Assembly (NCBI GenBank): GCA_964648045.1 | Contig: CAZYNU010000033.1 | Location: 1-11,983 of the forward strand | Direction of reading: 5' to 3' | Length of the DNA: 11,983 nucleotides | Origin: JAGOUB01 sp964648045 | GTDB lineage: Bacteria; Patescibacteriota; Gracilibacteria; Peribacterales; Peribacteraceae | Shown here: in pieces, positions 5,528-10,603 of the stretch | Layout of the letters: the number at the start of each line of letters is the position of its first letter | How positions within the stretch are numbered: position 1 is the stretch's first letter | Translations under genes and position numbers: made by a program | The notes under the pieces: model-generated | What the model was told of the DNA's origin: nothing | Database searches by the model: none | What the model saw: only the letters and a program-made list of their open reading frames with translations

Positions 5528-6516
5528 CGGAACTGCGCCAAGAAGCGCGGATCGCCCTCGTAGAAGAGGCGCAAGTCTTTAATGCCGTGGCGGATCATGA
5601 GCATGCGCTCCACGCCGAAGCCAAAGGCGAAGCCCTGCCACTCGTCGGCGTCGATGCCGCAGTTACGCAGTACGTTTTGGTGCACCATGCCGCAGCCCGC
5701 CACCTCCAGCCAACGGCCGTCGGTACCAAAGCGCATATCCACCTCCAGGCCCGGTTCCACGAATGGGAAGTAGCTGTTGCGAAAGCGCAGCTCCACTTTG
5801 CGGCCTACGAGTTCGTCGATGGCCGTTTCCATCACCGCCTTCATGTTTGCCAGGCTCACGTTCTTGTCGATCATTAAGCCCTCGAATTGGTGGAACATCG
5901 GCGAGTGCGTGGCGTCGGCGTCTTTGCGGTAGACGCGGCCGGGACAGACCATGCGGAACGGCGGCTTGCGGGTGCGCATGTAGCGGATCTGCACGTTTGA
6001 GGTGTGCGTTCGCAGCACTCGATCGCCCTCGCCGCTCACCCAGAAGGTGTCGTGCATGTCGCGGGCGGGGTGGTCGTCGGCAAAGTTCAGCAGGCTGAAG
6101 TTCACCTCGTCGTCCTCCACCTCGGGGCCGTCGGCCACATCAAAGCCCATGCGGCCAAATACTTCCTCCACCTGGCGGATGAACTGCGGGATGGGATGCA
6201 GCGTGCCCGGTCCGCTCTTAAGAGGGACTGACAGTGTCATGTCGATGCGGTCCTGTTCGGCCAACCCGCTCAATTTGGCGTTCTGCAATTCGGCGCGACG
6301 TGCAGCGATGGCCGCTTCAAGGCGTTGCTTCTCGGCATTGAGTGCCTCGCCGGCGGCTTTGCGGGCCTCGGGGGCCATGGCGCCGAGTTGTTTCAGCTCT
6401 AGGGTGAGGAGGCCCTGTTTGCGGCCAAACAGCTCCAGTTCTACGGCGTCGAGGTCGGCGGCCGAAGCGGCTGCGATGCGGGCGTCAAAGGCCTGCCAGG
6501 AAGGGGAGTTGCTCAT
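5524..6516 (-). CDS. pheS: Phenylalanine-tRNA ligase alpha subunit
   Basis: 330 residues, normal for bacterial PheS (about 330-350). As an alpha2-beta2 enzyme with PheT it charges tRNA-Phe. The N-terminal coiled-coil arm that contacts tRNA spans about residues 1-85. The catalytic core follows: HPIPQFIRQVEEVFGRMGF, ARDMHDTFW, RTHTSNVQIRYM, motif 2 around FRMVCPGRVYRKDADATHSP with FHQFEGL, and motif 3 GFGVERMLMIRHGI at about 299-312. pheT is not adjacent downstream, because the gene meets pyrE tail to tail; the usual pheST operon is broken here. The ATG at 6516 is preceded by an extended -10 (TGC TATTCT) at 8 nt and has no Shine-Dalgarno site. It lies 30 nt after the small membrane protein gene on the same strand, so read-through from the UDG operon is also likely. 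Confidence 0.96.
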   Translation of the reverse strand: MSNSPSWQAFDARIAAASAADLDAVELELFGRKQGLLTLELKQLGAMAPEARKAAGEALNAEKQRLEAAIAARRAELQNAKLSGLAEQDRIDMTLSVPLKSGPGTLHPIPQFIRQVEEVFGRMGFDVADGPEVEDDEVNFSLLNFADDHPARDMHDTFWVSGEGDRVLRTHTSNVQIRYMRTRKPPFRMVCPGRVYRKDADATHSPMFHQFEGLMIDKNVSLANMKAVMETAIDELVGRKVELRFRNSYFPFVEPGLEVDMRFGTDGRWLEVAGCGMVHQNVLRNCGIDADEWQGFAFGFGVERMLMIRHGIKDLRLFYEGDPRFLAQFR

Positions 6517-6524
6517 GCGGAAAG

Positions 6525-6533
6525 AGAATAGCA
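6525..6533 (-). promoter_or_regulatory. Extended -10 upstream of pheS
   Basis: TGC followed by TATTCT (minus strand, 6530 to 6525), 8 nt before ATG 6516. No clear -35 is present. It would allow a leaderless pheS mRNA independent of the upstream genes. Confidence 0.45.
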
Positions 6534-6546
6534 GAAGCCGCTGGCA

Positions 6547-6909
6547 TCAGGCGTGAAGAGCCAGTTCTACCAGTAGAAAAATGAGAAGCACCAAAACTGC
6601 CACCCACCAAGTCAAAATGGTGAGCAGATGGAAGGCGATGATAATGACGAGAGCTGTTCCGATAAACAAACCTTCACGCAGTGAAATCGACAGGAGCGTT
6701 CCGAAATCCCAGGTGTGCGCCGGTACGAGCCGCCAAATGGCGGCCAGGAGCAGCGTGGCAATGCTCGAGGCCGACAGAAACACGCTGAAGAAGAACGCCG
6801 GCAGGGCCTGCTCTGGCGCGCTGATGGGGCTCACGCGCAGCATCACTGTGAGAAGTGACGTGGTGGAGAGTAGAGCCGCCGCGACGATGCTGGAGAGGAG
6901 GGTGTTCAT
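6547..6909 (-). CDS. Small multi-pass membrane protein, unknown function
   Basis: 120 residues, almost entirely hydrophobic. Helices are predicted at about 4-26, 37-62 and 80-118, the last long enough for two spans, with a short polar loop VPAHTWDFG. No family motif is recognised. Its ATG overlaps the TGA of the UDG gene by 4 nt (ATGA), which implies translational coupling and the same transcript. This position between UDG and pheS is the only hint of a role. Confidence 0.8.
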   Translation of the reverse strand: MNTLLSSIVAAALLSTTSLLTVMLRVSPISAPEQALPAFFFSVFLSASSIATLLLAAIWRLVPAHTWDFGTLLSISLREGLFIGTALVIIIAFHLLTILTWWVAVLVLLIFLLVELALHA

Positions 6910-7475
6910 GCTGGTTGCTTCATGGAGTCGAGGTGGGCCTTCAACGCCGCGAAATCGTCGTAGAGAGCCTGGCGCAAATTGCCGTTATGGAGGGCGGCGG
7001 CCGGGTGGTAGATGGGGAAGGCAACCATGTCTTTGGTGATGGGCTGGGCTTTGCCGTGCGCATCGCCAATGCTGAGCGTGGGGAAGAGCTGCGTGAGTGC
7101 GTGGCGCCCCAGTGTGACGATGAGCTTTGGCTTGATGAGTGCTAATTCCAGTTTGAGCCAGGGCAGGCACTGCTCCTTCTCTTCGGGTGTGGGGTCGCGG
7201 TTCTCCGGCGGGCGGAACTTCACCACGTTGGTGATGTAGACGTCCTCGCGCTTGAGCCCAATGGAGCCGAGCAGTTCGTCCAAGAATTTGCCGGCCGCGC
7301 CCACGAAGGGGATGCCGAGCTCGTCCTCCTTCTGCCCCGGCGCCTCGCCGATGAACACGATCTCCGCGTGGGGGTTGCCGTGGCCGAAGACCGGGTTTGC
7401 CGTCGCCGCCAGGCCGCAGCCCTTCCAGGTGAGGAAGCGCTCCTTCAATTCGGCGATCGTCTGGGGGGCGGGCAC
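6906..7475 (-). CDS. Family 4 uracil-DNA glycosylase lacking two Fe-S cysteines
   Basis: About 189 residues. Type 4 UDG removes uracil from DNA to start base-excision repair. Motif A GEAPGQKEDELGIPFVG, the ITNVVKFRPPENRDP block and motif B HPAAAL with NLRQAL identify the family. The classical enzyme binds a [4Fe-4S] cluster with four Cys (CxxC, then KCRPP...x15...C). Here the first is Trp (WKGC) and the third Phe (KFRPP), while the second and fourth Cys remain at the right spacing. I recall similar changes in Patescibacteria homologues, which supports the taxonomic guess. The GTG at 7475 is preferred to the ATG at 7484 because TGCTACGAT runs into that ATG, placing the transcript start at the GTG. 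It overlaps the membrane protein gene by 4 nt. Confidence 0.92.
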   Translation of the reverse strand: MPAPQTIAELKERFLTWKGCGLAATANPVFGHGNPHAEIVFIGEAPGQKEDELGIPFVGAAGKFLDELLGSIGLKREDVYITNVVKFRPPENRDPTPEEKEQCLPWLKLELALIKPKLIVTLGRHALTQLFPTLSIGDAHGKAQPITKDMVAFPIYHPAAALHNGNLRQALYDDFAALKAHLDSMKQPA

Positions 7476-7482
7476 GGCGCAC

Positions 7483-7491
7483 ATCGTAGCA
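7483..7491 (-). promoter_or_regulatory. Extended -10 for UDG, leaderless
   Basis: TGC plus TACGAT (7488 to 7483, minus strand), 7 nt before GTG 7475. The -10 shares bases with the upstream ATG 7484, which argues against that ATG. It is the same TACGAT with a 7-nt gap as at the ATPase gene. Confidence 0.55.
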
Positions 7492-7492
7492 C

Positions 7493-7523
7493 GAAGAAAG
7501 ACGGCAGCGGGTGGCTGCCGTCT
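7493..7523 (-). terminator. Intrinsic terminator of the 172-aa gene
   Basis: Perfect 10-bp stem AGACGGCAGC/GCTGCCGTCT (7499-7508 and 7514-7523) followed on the minus strand by CTTTCTT. A second hairpin, CTCGTG/CACGAG, lies just upstream (about 7525-7543). It insulates the UDG operon, whose promoter begins immediately afterwards. Confidence 0.75.
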
Positions 7524-7581
7524 ACTCGTGAGCGGGTCACGAGGGAAGGGGGGTGTCCTGCCTTGGGCGAGGCGGAAAGTG

Positions 7582-8100
7582 TCAGTCGTCGAGGTGGTCC
7601 AGGAAGCTGCGGAAGTCCGCGGGGCCCTTGCAGCTCGTGACGCAGGCGTTGATGAAACCCACCGTGAAGTGGTACTTCCCGTCGCCGAGCGTACGCAGGT
7701 AGCCGAGTTCCTTGAAGACGTGCAGGCAGCGCTCGTTCCGGTCCTCGTGCTCGTAGCGAGCGAGCTGCGCGGTCGTGAACTCGCCCCACGAGGCGCGGTT
7801 CTCGGCGAACCCGAGGAGTTTGCGTGCGAAGCTGTCGCAGCCGTGGTACCCGAAGTACCCCTCGAACTGGGCCTTCGTCACCATGCTGGGCGTGATCACA
7901 TGGCTCTGCGGGACGATTTCGCGGTCCGCGGTGGCCCGGAGGTGAAAGCCGTACATCTTGGCATAGAGAGCGTACGGTCTCCCGTCGCCGGGGGCGCGGA
8001 GGTACACCTCGGTCGCGCTCTCGAACTTGCGCGGGTCGGTCTCGGTCATCTCGCGATGGGTACCGTTGCGGTCAGCAGCGGTCAGCAGGGTTGCGGTCAT
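7582..8100 (-). CDS. Unrecognised 172-aa protein with strong RBS
   Basis: Not recognised. 172 residues, soluble, no signal peptide or membrane helix. It has a Thr-rich N-terminus (MTATLLTAADRNGTHREM), a middle part rich in aromatic residues (PYALYAKMYGFHLRA, FEGYFGYHG) and three Cys (YHGCDSF, then NACVTSC). ATG 8100 is chosen because GGAGGAG (8111 to 8105) sits 4 nt upstream, the strongest ribosome-binding site on this strand in the window; the longer in-frame start at 8292 is not supported. The codons look normal for the GC-rich host. It has its own promoter (8189-8219) and terminator (7493-7523), so it is a complete single-gene unit next to the tRNA locus. Its use of an SD leader, unlike the surrounding leaderless genes, might reflect high expression or a different origin. 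Confidence 0.8.
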   Translation of the reverse strand: MTATLLTAADRNGTHREMTETDPRKFESATEVYLRAPGDGRPYALYAKMYGFHLRATADREIVPQSHVITPSMVTKAQFEGYFGYHGCDSFARKLLGFAENRASWGEFTTAQLARYEHEDRNERCLHVFKELGYLRTLGDGKYHFTVGFINACVTSCKGPADFRSFLDHLDD

Positions 8101-8188
8101 TGGTCTCCTCCGAATGACAGGGTTTGAAGCAGGCAGGACATCTGCGCTCGCAACGACTTCTCCAGGAATGGATGAAGGCAAGTGCAGA

Positions 8189-8219
8189 TCGATACCTGCT
8201 TCTTGGCCGGTTCTGTCAA
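8189..8219 (-). promoter_or_regulatory. Candidate promoter of the 172-aa gene
   Basis: Minus strand: perfect -35 TTGACA (8219 to 8214), 19-bp spacer, TATCGA (8194 to 8189). It predicts a leader of about 80 nt ending in the GGAGGAG ribosome-binding site. The spacer is longer than ideal. Confidence 0.4.
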
Positions 8220-8507
8220 AGGGCGCCCGCGACCCTACGACTGGCCAAAAAACAACGCAAGGGTCTAAGAGAGGCGATACGATTGGGGGCAATTTTGCTT
8301 AAAAATGCTTTTTCTCTCTATTTAAAAAAAATCATGTTGGGTATTTTGGCCATTAGATGCCTTAAACGTGGCATTAGAACTCAGGGTTTATCCATTTTTT
8401 CTCTTGCCTCTGCGATTCTTTCGTTCAGCCGGTGTTTTTTTGTGCTCATGAGGCTCTTTGATTTTTTCTTAGAGATACGCGGAAAAGCCTCACTGAGAGG
8501 AGTGGTG
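8220..8507 (-). other. AT-rich intergenic spacer downstream of tRNA-Ala
   Basis: Between the promoter of the 172-aa gene and tRNA-Ala no gene is convincing. The stretch from about 8280 is clearly more AT-rich than its surroundings, with several A/T runs of 6-8. A weak hairpin CCTC/GAGG followed by CTTTT (minus strand, 8500 to 8483) is a possible terminator for the tRNA transcript. ATGCC/GGCAT (about 8358-8375) is another small hairpin. The composition break suggests a junction or relaxed sequence. Confidence 0.5.
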
Positions 8508-8584
8508 TGGTGGAGCTGAGGGGAGTTGAACCCCTGACCTCTTCCATGCCATGGAAGCGCTCTAGCCAACTGAGCTACAGCCCC
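8508..8584 (-). tRNA. tRNA-Ala (GGC)
   Basis: Complete cloverleaf with encoded CCA. The acceptor stem GGGGCTG/CAGCTCC contains the G3-U70 wobble pair that defines alanine identity. D-stem GCTC/GAGC, anticodon stem CTTCC/GGAAG with loop ATGGCAT (anticodon GGC, reading GCC and GCU). The A32-U38 loop pair is typical of tRNA-Ala(GGC). T-stem AGGGG/CCCCT. Discriminator A, then CCA (8510-8508). It is probably co-transcribed after tRNA-Arg. Confidence 0.97.
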
Positions 8585-8625
8585 ACTGAAGTCCGGTGAT
8601 AAAAGATCGATTGTGGCTAGAGCGC
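8557..8625 (-). repeat. 11-nt inverted repeat between tRNA-Ala and its leader
   Basis: GGCTAGAGCGC occurs on the minus strand inside tRNA-Ala (8567 to 8557, nucleotides 18-27 of the tRNA). Its exact reverse complement GCGCTCTAGCC lies in the precursor leader (8625 to 8615), 47 nt upstream. In the pre-tRNA the leader could pair with the D-loop and D-stem and compete with cloverleaf folding. Confidence 0.75.
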
Positions 8626-8655
8626 AGCGGCTTTTGATTGGCGCGTCGCCTGACG

Positions 8656-8684
8656 GCTCGGCGGCCCAACTGAGCTCTGTCCCC
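8656..8684 (-). pseudogene. Broken tRNA 5' half (tRNA-Ala-like)
   Basis: From 8684 the minus strand reads GGGGACA, then GA, then a D-stem GCTC/GAGC around the loop AGTTGGGCCGCC. This copies the start of tRNA-Ala (GGGGCTG TA GCTC AGTTGG) together with the preceding AGT. No anticodon stem, T-arm or 3' acceptor strand follows. It is probably the remnant of a duplicated tRNA gene, or what a past recombination event left behind. Confidence 0.6.
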
Positions 8685-8707
8685 ACTAAGACGATGATCA
8701 GAGAAGA

Positions 8708-8785
8708 TGGTGCGCCCGGCAGGATTTGAACCTACGACTTCCAGATCCGCAATCTGGCGTTCTATCCGGGCTGAACTACGGGCGC
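8708..8785 (-). tRNA. tRNA-Arg (GCG)
   Basis: Complete cloverleaf: acceptor GCGCCCG/CGGGCGC, D-stem GTTC/GAAC with G18-G19-A20 (A20 and C35 are arginine identity elements), anticodon stem CCAGA/TCTGG with loop TTGCGGA (anticodon GCG), T-stem GTAGG/CCTGC, discriminator A and encoded CCA. Anticodon GCG reads CGC and CGU. Most bacteria use ACG converted to ICG by TadA instead, so this is an unusual isoacceptor. Confidence 0.96.
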
Positions 8786-8832
8786 ACGGGTCTGTAAGGA
8801 ACTGGCGCCGCGGTCGATTGCGGAGCCACGGA

Positions 8833-8861
8833 AGGGTAGCAAGGACTAGTTGGACCCACAA
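8833..8861 (-). promoter_or_regulatory. Promoter of the tRNA-Arg/tRNA-Ala unit
   Basis: Minus strand: TTGTGG (8861 to 8856), 17 bp, TACCCT (8838 to 8833) preceded by TGC (extended -10). It lies about 47 bp before the tRNA-Arg 5' end. The promoter on the opposite strand (8870-8900) begins 8 bp away. Confidence 0.55.
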
Positions 8862-8869
8862 GCGCCGTT

Positions 8870-8900
8870 TTGACGCTGTGGCTGTTCCCGTTTGTATAGT
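8870..8900 (+). promoter_or_regulatory. Candidate promoter for the 122-aa gene
   Basis: TTGACG (8870-8875), 19-bp spacer, TATAGT (8895-8900). It would give a leader of about 250 nt (8907-9156) before the 122-aa gene. It diverges from the tRNA promoter. Confidence 0.5.
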
Positions 8901-8985
8901 ATCTTTTGCGAGATTTTCCGGTTCGGGCCATTAATCTTAGAGAGTTTTTTTGCAAAGAAAAGCAGATCGCCGGAGGAACATCAGC

Positions 8986-9045
8986 AAGCCAAAAAACACG
9001 TTTTTGCAGAGGCTTTTTTTCACCCTCCCCGAAGCCGCTTTTTTT
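8986..9045 (+). promoter_or_regulatory. Two mutually exclusive hairpins with T-runs in a leader
   Basis: GGCTT (9011-9015) can pair with AAGCC upstream (8986-8990, enclosing an AAAAA/TTTTT inner hairpin) or with AAGCC downstream (9032-9036). The first fold is followed by a T-run ending at 9020, the second by GC and seven Ts (9039-9045). Either fold resembles an intrinsic terminator. This is a tandem terminator or an attenuator ahead of the 122-aa gene. The rest of the spacer 8901-9156 is AT-rich and shows no convincing gene. Confidence 0.45.
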
Positions 9046-9156
9046 GTCATTTTTTCCACGTACTGTTTGCTGCGAGCGTGGGTACCGGGGAACGCAGCTC
9101 GTTCAAACCCCCGGTGAATCTCCGCTCTCATATCACCCCAGTTTGGAGGGATTCTG

Positions 9157-9525
9157 ATGTCCAAGTTGATGTGGCCCATCGTGCACCCGTTCATCACGGT
9201 GCTCGGGCTGGTCGGTGTCGTCGTCATGTCGGCGGGCGGGTACAAGATCTACGAAGTCGTCATGCTGCTGTCGGGCTACTGGACCGCTGAAACAGTCGCA
9301 GGTCACGCCGCGTTCATCAGCAACTTCGGCCTGAACGTGGCCTACGTCACGGGCGGCCTCGTGGCGCTCGTCAAGTCCGGCTGGCTGACCCGCATCGCCG
9401 TGATCGGCTGGCAGGCGTGGTCCGAGAAGTCTGCACTCGCTCGTGAAGCGGCGGCGATCGAACGCCAGGGTCTCACTGAACTGCTGACCGCGTTCAAGGA
9501 AGGGAAAATCATCGCCCGCCCTTAA
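9157..9525 (+). CDS. Unrecognised 122-aa two-helix membrane protein
   Basis: Not recognised. ATG 9157 has a textbook ribosome-binding site GGAGGG (9145-9150) 6 nt upstream. Residues about 6-28 (WPIVHPFITVLGLVGVVVMS) and about 55-82 (FGLNVAYVTGGLVALV then LTRIAVIGW) are hydrophobic helices with a short loop between. The C-terminal 35 residues (EKSALAREAAAIERQGLTELL) are a charged amphipathic helix, probably cytoplasmic. There is no signal cleavage site. It is preceded by a 250-nt leader with alternative terminator-like hairpins, and is a complete unit like the 172-aa gene on the other side of the tRNAs. A holin-like or small scaffold role is conceivable but unsupported. Confidence 0.8.
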   Translation: MSKLMWPIVHPFITVLGLVGVVVMSAGGYKIYEVVMLLSGYWTAETVAGHAAFISNFGLNVAYVTGGLVALVKSGWLTRIAVIGWQAWSEKSALAREAAAIERQGLTELLTAFKEGKIIARP

Positions 9526-9782
9526 GTAGGGGGGCACCGTCGTCGCTGGCTCGCAGTGCCTTGATCAGGGCTGTCAAAGGAGCGGTGCTCAGTTACGTAC
9601 AATGGATAGCACAGCCGTTCCTCGACCCTTTGGTCGAACCCATCCTGACCAGTTTTCTGGCATCGGCGCATGATCTCCACATCTGGATCAGGGGCCCGCC
9701 CCTGGGATGTGTCGTCTGACGCCGTCAAGAAGTCCAAGAACATTCGCCCCGCGCGCACGAGCGCGTCGGGGTCTACCCGCAT
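9522..9782 (-). CDS. Doubtful ORF antisense to hairpin-rich region
   Basis: 86 codons from ATG 9782, open to the stop at 9522, whose TTAA bases also form the stop of the 122-aa gene. Parts look protein-like (DPDALVRAGRMFLDFL, APDPDVEIMRR) and third positions are mostly G or C in the first half. No ribosome-binding site or promoter is evident, and the same DNA has many perfect hairpins and a plus-strand terminator at its far end. It may be chance. Confidence 0.25.
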   Translation of the reverse strand: MRVDPDALVRAGRMFLDFLTASDDTSQGRAPDPDVEIMRRCQKTGQDGFDQRVEERLCYPLYVTEHRSFDSPDQGTASQRRRCPPT

Positions 9783-9875
9783 CTGTTTCACGTTCGCATA
9801 CCCGAGCCGGAGATTCACCCATGAAGAAGTTCTGACCGAAAAACCTGTGAACACACACGAACCCATTCAGTTGGG

Positions 9876-9899
9876 AAAAATTGGCTCATGAACTGAGCC
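9876..9899 (-). terminator. Intrinsic terminator of gmk
   Basis: On the minus strand GGCTCA (9899 to 9894), loop GTTCA, TGAGCC (9888 to 9883), then AATTTTT. It lies 43 nt after the gmk stop. Together with the plus-strand terminator next to it, it forms a back-to-back pair. Confidence 0.75.
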
Positions 9900-9903
9900 T
9901 CCC

Positions 9904-9938
9904 ACCCCTCGCCGCTTGCCGGCCAGGGGTCTTTTTTT
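9904..9938 (+). terminator. Intrinsic terminator, plus strand
   Basis: ACCCCT (9904-9909) pairs with AGGGGT (9925-9930), followed by C and seven Ts (9932-9938). It stops plus-strand transcription before gmk. Confidence 0.8.
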
Positions 9939-9941
9939 GTC

Positions 9942-10538
9942 TTAGGCGTTGGCGATCAGGCGCTCCACCTCGTTCACCGTCTCTTCCAGCTGGCCTTCGC
10001 GGTTCACTACCTGCGCGTCGCAGAGGGCAGCCTTGGCGAGCTCGTGCTCCATACTCTCGATGCGGTGCTTCAGTTCCTCGGCCGGCATGGCCGCGCGGCC
10101 GGTGATGTGGGCTACCAATTGTTCGGTACTTTCGGGTAAAACGAAGATCGATAGGAGTCGGATGGGTCGATCACCTCCAAGTAGCTCCGGGTGCGCCTTG
10201 AGCGCCTCCAACCCCTGCATGTCGATCTCGCGCAGCACCGTCTTACCGGCGCGCACCGCCTCCACGATCTCCGCCGTCACCGTCCCGTAGCGCGCGCTCT
10301 GGTGGACCACCTGCCATTCGAGAAATTTCCCGGCTTTTATCCACTCGTCGAATTCCCCATCCGTCAGGAAGTAGTACGACTCGTCGCCCTCGCCCGGTCG
10401 TCGCTGCCGTGTGGTGGCGGAGCGGGGGAGATGCAGATTTGGGTGGCGCGTGCGGAGCGATTTGACGATGGAACTTTTGCCCACGCCGCTGGGGCCGATG
10501 AGCAAAATCAGCTTGCCGTCAGTGGTCGCGGACGCCAT
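9942..10538 (-). CDS. gmk: Guanylate kinase
   Basis: 198 residues, typical for Gmk, which phosphorylates GMP to GDP with ATP in the cytosol. Visible: P-loop LIGPSGVGKSSIV near the N-terminus, the GMP-binding region SATTRQRRPGEGDESYYF (usual SxTTRxPRxGExxGxxYxF), GKFLEWQVVHQSARYGT, the REIDMQG block (usual LEIDVQG, here with Arg-Glu), and RAAMPAEELKHRI in the lid region (usual R...E...RL). ATG 10538 has no ribosome-binding site; the -10 TAGGAT lies 9 nt upstream, so the mRNA is nearly leaderless. It diverges from a structured RNA gene and has its own terminator, so it stands alone rather than in the common gmk-rpoZ arrangement. Confidence 0.95.
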   Translation of the reverse strand: MASATTDGKLILLIGPSGVGKSSIVKSLRTRHPNLHLPRSATTRQRRPGEGDESYYFLTDGEFDEWIKAGKFLEWQVVHQSARYGTVTAEIVEAVRAGKTVLREIDMQGLEALKAHPELLGGDRPIRLLSIFVLPESTEQLVAHITGRAAMPAEELKHRIESMEHELAKAALCDAQVVNREGQLEETVNEVERLIANA

Positions 10539-10547
10539 TCGTGGGCA

Positions 10548-10576
10548 ATCCTAGAGGCCTTTAGAGAGTTGCGCAA
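10548..10576 (-). promoter_or_regulatory. gmk promoter
   Basis: Minus strand: TTGCGC (10576 to 10571), exactly 17 bp, TAGGAT (10553 to 10548), start codon 9 nt further. Its -35 is one half of the palindrome TTGCGCAA shared with the opposite promoter. Confidence 0.65.
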
Positions 10577-10597
10577 AACATGATCTTCGTGTACAAT
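10569..10597 (+). promoter_or_regulatory. Promoter of the structured RNA
   Basis: TTGCGC (10569-10574), exactly 17 bp, TACAAT (10592-10597) preceded directly by TG. It predicts a transcript start near 10604. It is the best -10 in this part of the window and suggests strong expression. Confidence 0.72.
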
Positions 10598-10603
10598 AAG
10601 AGG

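Larger units (their letters stand above)
9598..9938 (+). ncRNA. Possible structured RNA or long 3' UTR
   Basis: No good plus-strand gene lies between the 122-aa gene and the terminator at 9904-9938. A TACAAT (9598-9603) without a good -35 could start an RNA of about 330 nt. Hairpins in order: TCGACC/GGTCGA (9622-9637), CCAG/CTGG (9649-9660), CAGGGG/CCCCTG (9689-9704), and CCCCGCGCGC with GCGCGTCGGGG (9747-9771, one bulged T). Alternatively this is the 3' UTR of the 122-aa gene. Overlap with the doubtful minus-strand ORF leaves the interpretation open. Confidence 0.3.

Noticed and set aside
5017..5877. 286-codon ORF within pyrE and antisense to pheS
   Set aside because: Arg/Pro/Ala-rich alternate-frame shadow; both real genes are secure.
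8381..8449. 22-codon Lys/Glu-rich minus-strand ORF after tRNA-Ala
   Set aside because: No ribosome-binding site or promoter; Lys content follows from A-runs in AT-rich DNA.
8124..8519. 131-codon plus-strand ORF upstream of the tRNAs
   Set aside because: Runs antisense through the leader of the 172-aa gene and ends inside tRNA-Ala; no start signals.
8972..8982. GGAGG followed by ATC, possible leader peptide
   Set aside because: Only 3 nt between SD and ATC and no standard start codon nearby.
8937..9050. 37-aa Lys-rich minus-strand ORF in the leader of the 122-aa gene
   Set aside because: No SD, built on A-runs that are the T-runs of the plus-strand hairpins.
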